Origin: Devosia sp. A8/3-2
GTDB lineage: Bacteria; Pseudomonadota; Alphaproteobacteria; Rhizobiales; Devosiaceae
DNA length: 64,000 nt
Assembly (NCBI GenBank): GCA_025452255.1
Contig: CP104974.1
Coordinates: forward strand, 2,892,156 to 2,956,155
Direction: 5' to 3'
The notes under the pieces are model-generated. The model was not told where the DNA came from, searched no databases, and saw only the letters and a program-made list of their open reading frames with translations. Shown in pieces: positions 1-9,981 of this stretch (positions are counted from its first letter, which is position 1; each line of letters starts with the position of its first letter). The translations under genes and the position numbers were made by a program.

Positions 1-26
1 TCGCTCAGGTCGTAGCTGACGGCCAT
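1..26 (-). CDS. frr: Ribosome recycling factor, N-terminal start only (truncated by window edge)
   Basis: Only the first eight codons are in the window: an ATG at 26 reading MAVSYDLS leftwards off the edge, preceded by a GAAGG ribosome binding site. Ribosome recycling factor in this group usually begins with a short stretch ending in YDL, and frr normally follows pyrH directly, as here (19 bases after the pyrH stop codon). The identification therefore rests mainly on gene order plus these few residues. The product would split post-termination ribosomes together with EF-G. Confidence 0.7.
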
Positions 27-44
27 AGCTAAAGTCCTTCTCGT

Positions 45-764
45 CTAGTTCGACGCGCTGACCAAGGTGCTGCGGGTCTTGCCGGCAAGCACGCCGGACA
101 ACCCGCCCGGATCGTCGAGCGCATATACGATTATCGGCATGGAATTGTCGCGGGCAAGCGCGAATGCCGCAGTATCCATGACCTTGAGGTTTTTTCCGAT
201 GACTTCGTCATAGCTGACCGTGTCATAGCGGCGCGCATTGGGGTTCTTCATCGGGTCTTCGGTATAGACCCCGTCGACCTTGGTGCCCTTGAGCACGACA
301 TCGCATTCAAGCTCGATGGCGCGCAGCGTGGAGGCCGTGTCGGTCGTAAAGAATGGATTGCCGATACCGCCGCCCAGCACCACCACAAAACCGTCTTCCA
401 GCGCCGATTTGGCGGCGCGAGCGGTAAAGGTGTCGGCCACATTGGGCATGGTGACGGCGCTAAAAGCCTTGGACTTGATGCCCTGACGGGAGATCGCGTT
501 ACTGAGCGCCAGCGCATTGATCATGGTGCCGAGCATGCCCATCAGGTCCGCGGTGACGCGATCGGTGCCGTCGGCAGCGCCCGCCATGCCGCGAAAGATA
601 TTGCCGCCGCCCACCACGATGCCGATCTGCACGCCCGTATTGGCGACATCGGCGATCTGCTTGGCGATGGCTTGCAAAAAGGGTGGCTCTATACCGAAGG
701 AATTGTCCCCCGCCAGCGCTTCGCCCGAGACCTTGAGCAGAATGCGTTTATAGGCAGGCGCCAT
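45..764 (-). CDS. pyrH: Uridylate kinase (UMP kinase)
   Basis: Cytosolic enzyme that phosphorylates UMP to UDP with ATP in pyrimidine nucleotide synthesis. The frame is intact at 239 residues, the usual size for the bacterial hexameric amino-acid-kinase-fold enzyme. Visible hallmarks are the N-terminal KRILLKVSGEAL strand with its phosphate-binding lysine, the GGGNIFRG loop near residue 52, the DLMGMLGT segment, and GGGIGNPFFTTD around residue 130. The later KGTKVDGVYTEDP segment is typical of the ATP-binding half. It lies in the conserved order rpsB-tsf-pyrH-frr on the minus strand, about 200 bases after tsf. Confidence 0.97.
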   Translation of the reverse strand: MAPAYKRILLKVSGEALAGDNSFGIEPPFLQAIAKQIADVANTGVQIGIVVGGGNIFRGMAGAADGTDRVTADLMGMLGTMINALALSNAISRQGIKSKAFSAVTMPNVADTFTARAAKSALEDGFVVVLGGGIGNPFFTTDTASTLRAIELECDVVLKGTKVDGVYTEDPMKNPNARRYDTVSYDEVIGKNLKVMDTAAFALARDNSMPIIVYALDDPGGLSGVLAGKTRSTLVSASN

Positions 765-930
765 TGGCGAACCCCTTCAAGAAAAATTGTTTTGGGGCAC
801 CGAATCCGGCGGCACCCGCGCGACACTAGGCAATCGCGCTGCCAAGGGGAAGCACCGAACCTGTGCAAATTGTAGCTAGGCGAGGTTTCTGCGCTCAATC
901 CCCGGCCAAATCATGGCCAGACGGAGAGCA

Positions 931-956
931 GCGGACGGGCCCGGAGGCCCATCCGC
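931..956 (-). terminator. GC-rich hairpin after tsf, possible weak terminator
   Basis: An 11-pair stem (GCGGATGGGCC against GGCCCGTCCGC, one G-U pair) with a four-base loop lies eight bases past the tsf stop, before pyrH. No U-run follows, so it may be a pause or processing hairpin between tsf and pyrH rather than a true intrinsic terminator. Confidence 0.4.
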
Positions 957-963
957 AATTGGC

Positions 964-1891
964 TTACTTCACGCCGGCAGTAGCGGCGACTTCGGCAGCA
1001 AAGTCGGTCTCGACCTTCTCGATGCCCTCGCCCAGTGCAAAGCGCACGAACTTGGTCAGCTTGATCGGAGCGCCGACATCCTTCTCGGCATTCTTGAGCA
1101 CGTCAGCGACCTTGGTCTCGCCATCGACGACGAACACCTGCGAGAGCAGCGTGACTTCTTCGAAATACTTGCGCATGCGGCCTTCGACCATCTTTTCAGC
1201 GATCTCGGCGGACTTGCCCGATTCCTTGACCTGCTCAAGAATGATGGCGCGCTCGCGAGCGACCACATCCTCGGTCCAGTTCTTCGGGGGCAATTGCCTG
1301 CGGCTGGGCCGCAGCAATGTGCATAGCGAGCTGCTTGCCGAGGCTCGACAGGGCAGCCTTGTCACCGGTGGATTCAAGAGCCACAAGGATGGCGATCTTG
1401 CCGAGGCCCGGCTTGACGGCGTTGTGCACGTAGCTTTCCACCACGCCATCGTTGACCGAAACGGTCTGCGTGCGGCGCAGGTTCATGTTCTCGCCGATCT
1501 TGGCGATGGCTTCGGTCAGTTCGGCCGAAACCGAATGGCCCGAACCGGGGAACGGCATTTCGCCGAGCTTGACCACGTCGCCATCGGCGTCGAGTGCCAG
1601 CTTGGCAACATTGCTCACGATCGACTGGAACTGCTGGTTGAGCGCAACGAAGTCGGTCTCGGAATTGACTTCGACGGCAGCCGCGGTGGTGCCGTTGGTG
1701 GCAACGCCAACCAGGCCTTCGGCGGCAACGCGGTCAGCCTTCTTGGCAGCCTTGGCCGGGCCGCGCGTGCGCAGCCAATCGACTGCTGCTTCCATGTCGC
1801 CATTGGTCTCGGCCGGGGCCTTCTTGCAGTCCATCATGCCGACGCCGGTCGCGTCACGGAGCTGCTTAACCAGTGCTGCTGTGATTTCCAT
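964..1891 (-). CDS. tsf: Elongation factor Ts (frame interrupted once)
   Basis: Guanine nucleotide exchange factor that reloads EF-Tu with GTP. The N-terminal UBA-like domain [25 protein letters not shown] is plain, with the exchange-critical TGVGMMDCK motif. The dimerisation-domain sequence continues to EVAATAGVK. The start is the ATG at 1891 because the longer upstream in-frame extension does not resemble the family. Two frames join near 1275, where [17 protein letters not shown] in one frame continues as [10 protein letters not shown] in the other; one extra C (GACCGAGG for GACGAGG) explains it. The corrected length, about 308 residues, is normal. It follows rpsB by 72 bases. Confidence 0.95.
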
Positions 1892-1960
1892 GGGTACACT
1901 TCTTGGCAGCCCCTCGCGGGGCCGCATATTTCAGATCAAAACGAAATCGGATTAGCCGAC

Positions 1961-2730
1961 TTAGTTGACACTTGCTTCGTCGGTCGGCAGGTCTTCAGCC
2001 GGAGCGCGCTCGGAAGCACCCAGATCCGCGCCGAGAGCGGACGACGAACGGCCAATGCCGTCGATCGCAGCCTTGGAGACCAGCGACACATAGAGCTCAA
2101 GAGCGCGCGAGGCGTCGTCATTGCCCGGGATCGGGTAATCGACAGTGTCGGGATCGCAATTGGTGTCGACAATAGCCACGACCGGGATACCCAGACGACG
2201 GGCTTCCTTGATCGCGTTGGCTTCCTTGTTGGTGTCGATGACGAACAGCAAGGACGGCAGGTTGCCCATGTCCTTGATACCGCCCGAGTCACGCTCAAGG
2301 CGTTCCTGCTCGCGGCTCATCATCAGGCGTTCCTTCTTGGTGCGCAGGGCGAGTTCATCTTCACTCAGCGACTCGAGTTCGCGCAGACGCGAGATCGAGT
2401 TCGAGATGGTCTGCCAGTTGGTCAGCGTGCCGCCGAGCCAGCGCGAGTTGACGTAGTACTGAGCCGACTGCTTGGCAGCGTCAGCCACCGGGGAGCGGCC
2501 CGGCGCTTGGTGCCCACGAACAGCACGCGGCCGCCGTCAGCAACGGTGTCCGAGATCAGCTGCAGCGCGCGGCTCAGGGCCGGCACGGTCTGGCTCAGGT
2601 CGAGAATGTGGATGTCGTTGCGAACGCCGAAAATGTAGCGCTCCATCTTCGGGTTCCAGCGATGCTTCTGGTGACCAAAGTGAACGCCTGCTTCGAGCAA
2701 TTGACGCATAGAAAAATCGGGCAGTGCCAT
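1961..2730 (-). CDS. rpsB: 30S ribosomal protein S2 (frame interrupted once)
   Basis: Structural protein of the small ribosomal subunit, binding near S1 on the back of the 30S. The N-terminus ([20 protein letters not shown]) is diagnostic, followed by [16 protein letters not shown] and, after a frame change near 2490, [18 protein letters not shown] and [12 protein letters not shown]. The break lies between FVGTKRRAA and VADAAKQ and needs one base restored; the first R may also be a miscall of the usual Q, since the site would read CCAGG. Corrected length is about 256 residues. It leads the rpsB-tsf-pyrH-frr series. Confidence 0.96.
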
Positions 2731-2907
2731 GATGGCTGCTCCTGTTTACCGGTTGATGCCTCCACGAAACATTGCGACGGTCGCCCGCCACCGGATGGTT
2801 CTTCGGTTTCCCGAAAAGCCTGTCTCGTGTGTGAAATCGCGCTGACACGCAGTCAAACGCAGGGGCGATATAGGGGAAGCAGCCCAAGAAGGCAAGCGTT
2901 ACCGCGA

Positions 2908-3198
2908 TTAGGGCTTGCTCGGTTTGGGGGGCTCGACGGCGGTGAAAGCCAGCCCGACCTCGTCTTCGCTGCGCCAGACCACGCGGTAGGGTTCGATCTG
3001 GTGACGGTCGGGGATCAGGATATAGGCGGCATCAGGGATATCTTCGGTTGAGGCGAAGGACAGCTTGGCCCCCTCCGGCGAGATATTCCTGATAGTGCCG
3101 GTTTTCCGGACAATGCCGTCTTCGTGCACCGTGGTGGTTTCCACCTTGGCGGCTTGCCGAGGCACTTTGCGACGCTCGATCTTGGGAGTGGGTGTCAT
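2908..3198 (-). CDS. Small PilZ-domain protein
   Basis: Single-domain protein of 96 residues. The PilZ signature for cyclic-di-GMP binding is recognisable: an N-terminal arginine cluster ERRKVPR (residues 8-14), then RNISPEGAKL near residue 37, matching the (D/N)xSxxG element. The beta-rich remainder ends in VWRSEDEVGLAF, the usual end of a PilZ barrel. Such proteins act as cytosolic c-di-GMP receptors, but the target is not indicated. It is read toward rpsB, with about 180 bases between its stop and the rpsB start. The ATG at 3198 is the only good start. Confidence 0.8.
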   Translation of the reverse strand: MTPTPKIERRKVPRQAAKVETTTVHEDGIVRKTGTIRNISPEGAKLSFASTEDIPDAAYILIPDRHQIEPYRVVWRSEDEVGLAFTAVEPPKPSKP

Positions 3199-3371
3199 GA
3201 CCTGTGGCCCGGTTGAACCCGCGTTCTAGCGGTTTTGGGTCACCATCAGATTAGACATTTCATTGCGTTTTTAGCTATCGGCCAAAAGCCGCCCTGCCGG
3301 AAGAGCGCGAGGCTGTTTCCGCCGGCACGACATCACGCTAACCTCGCATTCTGCGATAAGGAGGTCGAGCG

Positions 3372-3986
3372 ATGAAATTTGGCGTGATGGGAACCGGACA
3401 GGTCGGTACAACTATTGGCGGCAAGCTGCAGGCGCTGGGGCATGATGTCGTCTTCGGCTCCCGATCGCCCGCGGGCGACAAGGCGAACCGGGTCGGCGCC
3501 GAAACCGGGATTAAGGTGGCAAGCCATCAGGAAGCAGCCGCGCACGGCGAATGGATCGTCAATGCCCTGCCCGGCGAGCATGCCATCGCCGCCCTCACGG
3601 GCTGCGACCTCGATGGCAAGATTCTCGTCGATATCGGCAATTACGAAGCAGCTGTCGATGGGCCCATTACCATGCCGCTCGGCCGGGCGCTTCAGGCAGC
3701 CTTTCCGGCCGCGCGGCTGGTCAAGACACTCAATAGCGTCAGCGCCCATCTCATGGTCGATCCGGACGGCTCGGGCGCAGACCATACTGTCTTCCTTGCC
3801 AGTAATGATGCAGGTGCCCGAGCGGAGGTAGAGACCTTGCTACGCGCGTTCGGCTGGCGCTCAATCCTCGATCTGGGAGACCCGGAGGCGTGCCGCGCCA
3901 TGGAGGAACTGGTGCCGATGTGGATGCGCCTCTTCGGCAAGTTCGGCGATCCCAACTTCAACTTGCTGGTAGTGCGGCAGCGTTGA
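3372..3986 (+). CDS. NAD(P)-binding oxidoreductase of the F420-dependent NADP reductase-like family
   Basis: Cytosolic 204-residue protein with an N-terminal Rossmann fold: MKFGVMGTGQVGTTIGGKL gives the GxGxxG dinucleotide-binding motif at residues 7-12. It then resembles the NADP oxidoreductase coenzyme-F420-dependent family (KTLNSVSAHLM, followed by a C-terminal helical half). In bacteria without F420 these proteins act on unknown substrates with NADPH; no specific substrate can be named. A strong Shine-Dalgarno (TAAGGAGG) sits eight bases before the ATG. It appears monocistronic. Confidence 0.8.
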   Translation: MKFGVMGTGQVGTTIGGKLQALGHDVVFGSRSPAGDKANRVGAETGIKVASHQEAAAHGEWIVNALPGEHAIAALTGCDLDGKILVDIGNYEAAVDGPITMPLGRALQAAFPAARLVKTLNSVSAHLMVDPDGSGADHTVFLASNDAGARAEVETLLRAFGWRSILDLGDPEACRAMEELVPMWMRLFGKFGDPNFNLLVVRQR

Positions 3987-4386
3987 AAGGTGTCAGGTGA
4001 GCCGCGAAAGTTATCCACAAGACGGAACATTCGTTTCATTATGACGGCGCTACGGACGGCGCGTTCGAGAAATGCAGGGCACAAAGCGCCCTCATATCGT
4101 CTGTTTTGCCACGAAGTCGCGCACGCGTGCAGTGGAATTTTTCGCTCACGCCACGGCGCAGTCATTATGAAAACCGCCTAGCAGCCGGCTGTTACACGAC
4201 CGTCGCAAACTTATGATTACAACGCGGCTGCCGAGACGTTGTGTCCGGTAGCGGGTTTCCGCTTGCACACGCTCGCAATGAATAGTTAGTCTTGTCTCCA
4301 GCATTGGCACAAGACCGATGAAATCTGCGGGCGGAACAAACCGTCGAGTGGAACATCCGTTCGAAAACGGACTTTGGGAGACAACG
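3987..4386 (+). other. Intergenic region of about 400 bases before the ABC operon
   Basis: No convincing gene. Short open frames on both strands look like chance readings. The region should contain the promoter of the ABC-GDPD-IMPase operon, because the first gene has a clear ribosome binding site (GGGAG) at 4376, but I cannot assign -35/-10 boxes with confidence. Confidence 0.5.
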
Positions 4387-5538
4387 ATGAAACGGCGTGA
4401 TTTCATGCTCGCTGCCGGCACTGCCGCCGGCGCCCTTATGCTGCCCCGCATGTCGTTTGGTGCCGAGGGCACCATCGACTGGTACACCAGCTCGGACCAG
4501 AACGTGCTCGATTTCTGGACCAATGTGGTGAAGCCGAAGTTCGAGGCCGCCAATCCCGGCCTGACGCTGAACCCGGTCGATGGTGGCGATGGCGCCGGCG
4601 TCGCAGCGATTGGCGACCGCGCTCTGGCGGCTCTCGCCTCCGGTGCCGATCCGCAGGCCGATATTTTTGAAGGCTTCGACACCCGCGTGACGGTCGATGG
4701 CATTGCCAAGGGCCTTTATGTCGATTTCGAACAGGCCGGCCTTTCCAACTATTCCAAGATCAACCCGCTGGCTTTCGATACGCCGACCAACCTACCCTAT
4801 CGTGGTTCTGCAGGTTCTTTTGGCCTATGACACCACCAAGCTCGACCCGGCCGCCGTGCCGAAGACTCGGCCGGACCTCGTTGCTCGGATCAAGGCGAAC
4901 CCCGGCCAGTTTATCTATAACCGTCCCAACAAGGGCGGTTCGGGCGGCAATTTCGTGCGCCGCGCGATCTTTGAAGCGAACGGCAAGGACCCGAGCAAGT
5001 TCACCGTCGACAACTACACCCGTGAAGCTGGCGACGCCATGCTGAACCCGGCCCGGGACATCCTGAAGGATCTGGCTCCGTCCATGTTCGATGGCGGCGC
5101 CTATACTTCGGGCAATACCCAGTCGCTGCAGCTGCTTGGCCAGTCGGCCGTGACCATGATTCCTGACCTCGGTCGGATCAGGCGCTGTCGGCCATTGCCC
5201 GGGGCGTTCTGCCGGAAACCACCGGTCTGGTCCAGCTCTCCGACCTCAGCCTGCCCGGCGGCTTCACCAAGATCGCCGTGCTCAGCAATGGCGTAAACAA
5301 GGAAGCGGCCCTCAAGCTGGCCGATTTCGTCCTCACCGAAGAAATCCAATCGGCAGTGCTCACCGAACTCGGCGGCTTCCCCGGCGTATCCCGGGATCAT
5401 ATCTCGGCCGATCTGCGTGAGAAGTTCAAGGATATCATCCCGACCTCGATCCCGTTCTTCCCGGGTGGCGATTGGGAAAAGGCCGTCAATGACGGCTGGT
5501 ATCGCGCTGTTGCTCCGAACGTGGATCCCAATTCGTGA
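4387..5538 (+). CDS. Periplasmic substrate-binding protein, iron/phosphonate/sugar-phosphate type ABC importer (two compensating frame breaks)
   Basis: Solute receptor for the ABC importer encoded just downstream. A twin-arginine-like signal peptide (MKRRDFMLAAGTAAGALM, cleavage near FGAEG) begins at the ATG at 4387, which has a GGGAG site 11 bases upstream. The mature part starts TIDWYTSSD, typical of the extracellular solute-binding family that includes AfuA, FbpA and YnjB, and contains NRPNKGGSGGNFVRR. Two frame breaks are visible. An extra T at 4809 restores YRGSQVLLAYDT when removed; a missing base near 5174 restores IPDLGSDQALSAIARG. The corrected protein has 383 residues. The ligand is unknown; the operon's hydrolases suggest a phosphodiester or sugar phosphate. 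Confidence 0.85.
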
Positions 5539-6410
5539 CAGCGGTCACGTCCGGCCCTATCGTGGCCGCGCCTGCAACCTGCAAGAGGCCAATTGGCCTC
5601 TTGCTCGTCGCTATCCCCGTCCTGATGGTGATCTGGCTGGTGATCTGGCCGATCATTTCGGCCGTTATCACCACGCTCTGGGTGAAAACGCCTGAGGGCA
5701 GCGCCTTCTCGATCGAGACTTACCGCTTCTTCTTTTCCGACGGCTATAGCCTGTCAAACCTGTCGATGACGCTATGGACGACCGGCGTTTGCGCCATTCT
5801 GCTGCTGATCGTGTGTCTACCGATCGCGCTGTATCTGCGCTTCTCCACTAGCCGCGTTTCGGCCTATGTGCAGGGCCTCGCCATCTTCCCGATGTTCGTG
5901 CCCTCGATCATTTTGAGCTTCGCCTTTATCCGCGTGCTCGGCCCCAACGGCACTGTCGATCTGCTGCTTAATGCAGTGAACCTGCCCAAAATCCGCACGC
6001 CCTACCTCACGCCCCGGGGGCCGGTGATTGGCCCGGTCTGGGACAATATTCCGCTGACCGTGCTGATCCTGCTGTCGGGGCTGGGCGCGGTGTCCAACCA
6101 GTCCATCGAGGCGGCGCGGGATGTGGGTGCGGGGCGCTTTGCCGTGCTCTGGCACATCATTCTGCCGCGCATTTCCAATTCCATTCTGGTCGCCATTTCC
6201 TTTGCCGTTCTCGGCATTTTCTCGGCCTTCACCCTGCCCTATGTGCTGGGTCCGGCGGCGCCGGAAATGATGGGGCCGTTCATGCAGCGCACCTTCCATG
6301 AATTGTTCGAGCCGCGCACTGCCATTACCTGTGCCGTTGTGACCTTCGGGTTCTGCATCGTGTTCGGGCTCTTTTACGTCCGCTCCGTCGCCAAGAACAG
6401 GACGACCTGA
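5535..6410 (+). CDS. ABC transporter permease
   Basis: Inner-membrane permease of 291 residues with about six transmembrane helices and the cytoplasmic coupling (EAA) loop IEAARDVGAGRFAVLWHIILPRI near residues 190-212, which docks on the ATPase. It begins with a GTG whose last two bases overlap the TGA stop of the binding protein (GTGA), indicating translational coupling. It belongs to the binding-protein-dependent transport family that pairs with Afu/Fbp/PhnU-type receptors. The frame is intact. Confidence 0.9.
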   Translation: MTAVTSGPIVAAPATCKRPIGLLLVAIPVLMVIWLVIWPIISAVITTLWVKTPEGSAFSIETYRFFFSDGYSLSNLSMTLWTTGVCAILLLIVCLPIALYLRFSTSRVSAYVQGLAIFPMFVPSIILSFAFIRVLGPNGTVDLLLNAVNLPKIRTPYLTPRGPVIGPVWDNIPLTVLILLSGLGAVSNQSIEAARDVGAGRFAVLWHIILPRISNSILVAISFAVLGIFSAFTLPYVLGPAAPEMMGPFMQRTFHELFEPRTAITCAVVTFGFCIVFGLFYVRSVAKNRTT

Positions 6411-7231
6411 TGACCGCCACTCTCGCTCGTCCGAAATGGGACTGGACCGGCATCGTCTTTGCCGTCGTGCTGACGCTGGTCATCGTGTTCCCGCTCATCG
6501 TGGTGGGGACTCGGGCCTTCACCAATGTGTGGCGCTATCCCTCGGTCATCCCGCAGGAATTCGGCCTCAAATTCTGGAACCAGACGCTGGCCCGCGCCGA
6601 CGTCTGGAGCTCGATCACCACGAGCCTGACGCTGGCGGCGACGGTGACGTTCCTCTCCGCCCTCATTTGCCTGCCGGCCGCCTATGCCTTTGCGCGGCTG
6701 GATTTTCCAGGGCGGAACCTGCTGTTCTTCTCGTTTCTGGCCGGGCACGCCTTTCCAAAATTCGGCCTCCCGGTCGCCATTGCCGGCATCTTCTTGCAGC
6801 TCAACCTCATCGGCACCTTCTGGGGCGTGGTGTTGATCCAGCTCGTGGGCACATTGCTGTTCATGATCTGGATTCCGGTCGCCGCTTTCCGGGCGGTTGA
6901 CCGGCGCATGGAGGAGGCGGCACGCGATGTCGGGGCTTCCCCATTCCGGGTGTTCTGGTCGATCACCCTGCCCCGTGCCGGGCCGACCATTGCCGCGGCG
7001 ATCCTGCTCTCGTTCGTTGGCACCTTTTACGAAACCGAGGGCGCTCGGCTGATCGGGGCGCCGCAAGTGCGCACCCTGCCCGTGCTGATGATTTCGTTCA
7101 TCAACAACCAGCCGGTCATCCAATATGGCGCCGTGCTGTCGGTGTTGCTCTGGGTGCCCAGTTTCATTGCCCTGCTGTCTGCGCGCCGCGTGGTCAATTC
7201 GGGATCGTTTGCCCGTGGTTTCGGCGGCTAG
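6410..7231 (+). CDS. ABC transporter permease (second subunit)
   Basis: Partner permease of 273 residues. It carries an EAA loop (MEEAARDVGASPFRVFWSITLPRAGP) around residue 165 and about six hydrophobic helices. Its ATG overlaps the stop of the first permease in TGATG, so the two subunits are probably made in equal amounts to form a heterodimeric channel. The frame is intact. Confidence 0.9.
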   Translation: MTATLARPKWDWTGIVFAVVLTLVIVFPLIVVGTRAFTNVWRYPSVIPQEFGLKFWNQTLARADVWSSITTSLTLAATVTFLSALICLPAAYAFARLDFPGRNLLFFSFLAGHAFPKFGLPVAIAGIFLQLNLIGTFWGVVLIQLVGTLLFMIWIPVAAFRAVDRRMEEAARDVGASPFRVFWSITLPRAGPTIAAAILLSFVGTFYETEGARLIGAPQVRTLPVLMISFINNQPVIQYGAVLSVLLWVPSFIALLSARRVVNSGSFARGFGG

Positions 7232-7239
7232 GAAGTCTC

Positions 7240-8275
7240 ATGTCCGTTCTCAATATTTCCGATGTCTCCAAGGTGTTCAGCACGACGCGCGCCGTGGATC
7301 TCGTTCTCTCTCGATGTCGCCGATGGTGAGCTGGTCTGCCTGCTCGGGCCGTCCGGTTCCGGCAAATCCACCCTGCTCCGCATGGTCGGTGGCTTTGAAC
7401 AGCCCTCGAGCGGGCTGATCACCATTGATGGGCAGGAGATCACCCATCTCCTGCCGGAAAAGCGCCCGACCGGCATGGTGTTCCAGAGCCATGCGCTGTG
7501 GACGCATATGAACGTGTTCAAAAACCTCGCCTTTGGCCTCAAGCTGCGCCGCCTGCCGGCCGATGAGATCAAGCGGCGGGTGGAAGGCGTGTTGGAACTG
7601 GTTGGATTGGGCGGCTATGGCACGCGGTCTGTAACCCAGCTCTCGGGCGGGCAGCAGCAGCGTGTTGCGCTGGCCCGTTCGCTGGTGCTTGAGCCCAAGA
7701 TTCTGCTGCTCGACGAACCCTTTGCCAGCCTCGACCAGCATCTGCGCGAGCGGCTGCGTGAGGAAGTGCGCGACATCCAGCAGCGGCTCAAGATCACGAC
7801 GCTGTTCGTGACGCACGGGCAGGACGAAGCGCTGTCCATGGCCGACCGGGTCGTGGTGATGCGCGATGGCAAGATCGAGCAGGCCGACCGGCCAGATGTG
7901 GTCTATCGTGAGCCGCGAACGCCGTTTGTGGCTGGCTTTATCGGCACGATGAACCTGTTGGAAGGCAGTGTGTCCAATGGCGTGTTTAATCGCGCGGGGT
8001 TCAGTTTTCCGCTGCCTGTCGCCGATGGCCCAGCAATTCTGGCGATCCGCCCGGAGGCGTTGGACCTCACGGCTGTCACCGAGAATGGCCGAGCCAAGGT
8101 GCATCGGGTGACCGATTATGGCACCCATGGGCTGGTCGATCTGGAACTGCCGGATGCGACGCGGCTCAAGGCGTCGGTGGCGCATCCCGACCTGTTTACA
8201 ACGGGCCAATCGGTGGCGCTGACGCCCCGCGCAGTTGCCGCTTATCGTGACCACGCCCTTATTCATCGAAGCTGA
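7240..8275 (+). CDS. ABC transporter ATP-binding protein with TOBE-type tail (frame interrupted once near the start)
   Basis: Energises the importer. Visible in order are the Walker A GPSGSGKS, a Q-loop in MVFQSHALW, the ABC signature LSGGQQQR, Walker B ILLLDEPFASLD and the switch histidine in LFVTHGQDEA. After about residue 235 a C-terminal TOBE-like region (LAIRPEALDL) follows, as in PotA/FbpC/UgpC-class proteins. The N-terminus MSVLNISDVSKVFSTTRAVD is in another frame from the rest; one extra base near 7307 explains the 1036-base span. The start at 7240 has AGGAAG upstream. It comes eight bases after the second permease. Confidence 0.92.
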
Positions 8276-8276
8276 T

Positions 8277-9114
8277 ATGACCGATCCCATCACTATCGAC
8301 CGCAATGGCCACAAGACTCGGCTGAAGTGGCATCGTGGCCGCCGCCGCGCCGGCGATCCGGCCTTTACCGGAGAGCGGATTCTGGAAGGCATGCGGCTGG
8401 GGGCCAGTGTCGAGGTGGATCTCGTGATCCATGCCGATCGCGGCTATGCGGTGCTGCATGATCTGAGTGTCGAGCGGGAAACCACCGGCACGGGCAAGGT
8501 GGCTGAATTGACTGCCGCGCAATTGCGGACGTTTCATCTGCGCGATGAGGATGGCAATCCGCTTGAGCAGAAGGTGATGCTGCTGGAAGATCTGGCTGCC
8601 CTGCTCGCCAAAGATGGCGCGCATCCTGATGCACTGCTGCAGTTGGACTATAAAGAAGACGCTCGCGTTCTTGATGAGCGGGCAATCAAGACGTTCAAGG
8701 ATAGCGTTGGTCCCGTTGCCCGCTACATGATCCTGTCATCCGGGGACGCTGACTCGGTGCGGTTGCTGAGCGAAGGCGTAGATGGCCTGCGGATCGGCTA
8801 TGATCCCTGCCATGACGGCGCGCTGGAGCGCCTCGCCATTTCGCGCGATTTTGTGGGCTTTGTGGCTGATGCCATCGCGGCCTCGCCCAATGCCGAGATG
8901 ATCTATCTGGCCTATCCGCTGGTGCTGGAGGCGGAACGGCAGGGTTTCGATATTGTCGTGGCTTTCCATGCGCATGGCCGCCGCATCGATGCCTATACGA
9001 TCAAGGCGGCGAATGCGGATTCCCGCGTTGCAGTCAGAGCGGCTGCTGGCGCTCAAGGTCGATCAGATCACCACGGACGATCCCGAGGGCCTTGCGGCCC
9101 TCGTTGCCGGATAA
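8277..9114 (+). CDS. Glycerophosphodiester phosphodiesterase family protein (frame interrupted near the end)
   Basis: GDPD-fold enzyme expected to hydrolyse a glycerophosphodiester or related phosphodiester to an alcohol and a phosphomonoester. Catalytic elements are visible: HRG at residues 19-21, the metal ligands in VEVDL (Glu46, Asp48) and LHD (His61). No signal peptide is present, so it acts in the cytosol on imported substrate. The ATG at 8277 follows the ATPase stop by one base. Near 9020 the frame changes; removing one C (TCCCGCG to TCCGCG) restores ADSALPLQSERLLALKVDQ and a TAA at 9112. Corrected length is about 278 residues. Confidence 0.85.
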
Positions 9115-9141
9115 TTTGGCCCATAGGGCCCGGAGATAGAT

Positions 9142-9964
9142 ATGCAGTCCTACGATGCCGTGCTCGCCGATATGGTCGCTGTTGCCCGCGAGGCAGGCGA
9201 GCTGACGCTGGGTTATTTCAAGCGCTTCCACGACCTCGAAATCGGCATCAAGGGACCAGCGGACTTTGTCTCCGAAGCCGATATGGAATCCGAAAAGCTC
9301 ATCCGCAAATTTCTGTTCGCGCTACCCGAACTGGAGCTTTACCGGCGAGGAATTCGCCCCGGTGACCGGCACGGACCCCGAATATCGCTGGCTGGTCGAC
9401 CCTATCGACGGCACGACCAATTTCATCAATGGCATGCATTACACCATCTCGATTGCCCTGCGGCGCGGCAATGAGACGGTCTGCAGCGCGCTCTACAATC
9501 CGGTGTCCGACGAGATGTTCACCGCGATCAGGGGAGAAGGCGCCTTCATGAATGGCGAGAAGCTCAAGGTCAGCGAGCAGAGCGATATCGGCCTGATGAA
9601 TGTCGGCACGGGCCTTGCGACCTCGCGCCTGTTCACCTTTCCCGGCTTCTATCAGCGGCTCGAACAGATCCGCGATCCGATCAGCTCGGTGCGTATTGTC
9701 GGTAGCTCCGCCAATTCCTGCGCCTATGTCGCGCTGGGCCGGCTGACCGGCTATTACGAGGAATCGGGCCCGGTTGATTGGGCAGTCGGCGTGCTGCTGG
9801 TGCAGGAAGCCGGCGGCATTGTTACCGATTGGTGGGGGCGTGGGCCGGAATTCTACGAAAAGACCGGCTGCGTCATCGTCGCCAACAAGGCGACGCATGC
9901 CTATCTGATCGACAAGCTCAAGGACGCGCCGCGCAAAGACCCGGCTGCTGCGCCGCAAGACTAA
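9142..9964 (+). CDS. Inositol monophosphatase family phosphatase (frame interrupted once)
   Basis: Mg-dependent, Li-sensitive-type phosphatase, last gene of the operon. The family metal site is clear: GEE near residue 68 after frame correction, and DPIDGTTNF at residues 86-94. The C-terminal motif reads VDWAVGVLLVQEAGG where WDxAAG is usual; here Val-Asp-Trp holds the acidic residue one position earlier. The break near 9344 disappears if one C is removed (TACCGGCG to TACGGCG). Family members act on inositol phosphates, sugar phosphates or nucleotide bisphosphates. Here it would remove the phosphate left by the GDPD enzyme. Corrected length is 273 residues. Confidence 0.87.
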
Positions 9965-9981
9965 ACCGGTGCGACGAGGGC

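Noticed and set aside
863..2638. 591-residue plus-strand open frame across tsf and rpsB
   Set aside because: It is antisense to two unmistakable, essential genes; high GC leaves the opposite strand open by chance, and its translation resembles no family.
4060..4110. Hairpin CAGGGCACAAAGCGCCCT after the 3372-3986 gene as terminator
   Set aside because: Stem is short and imperfect with no T-run, and lies about 90 bases past the stop codon.
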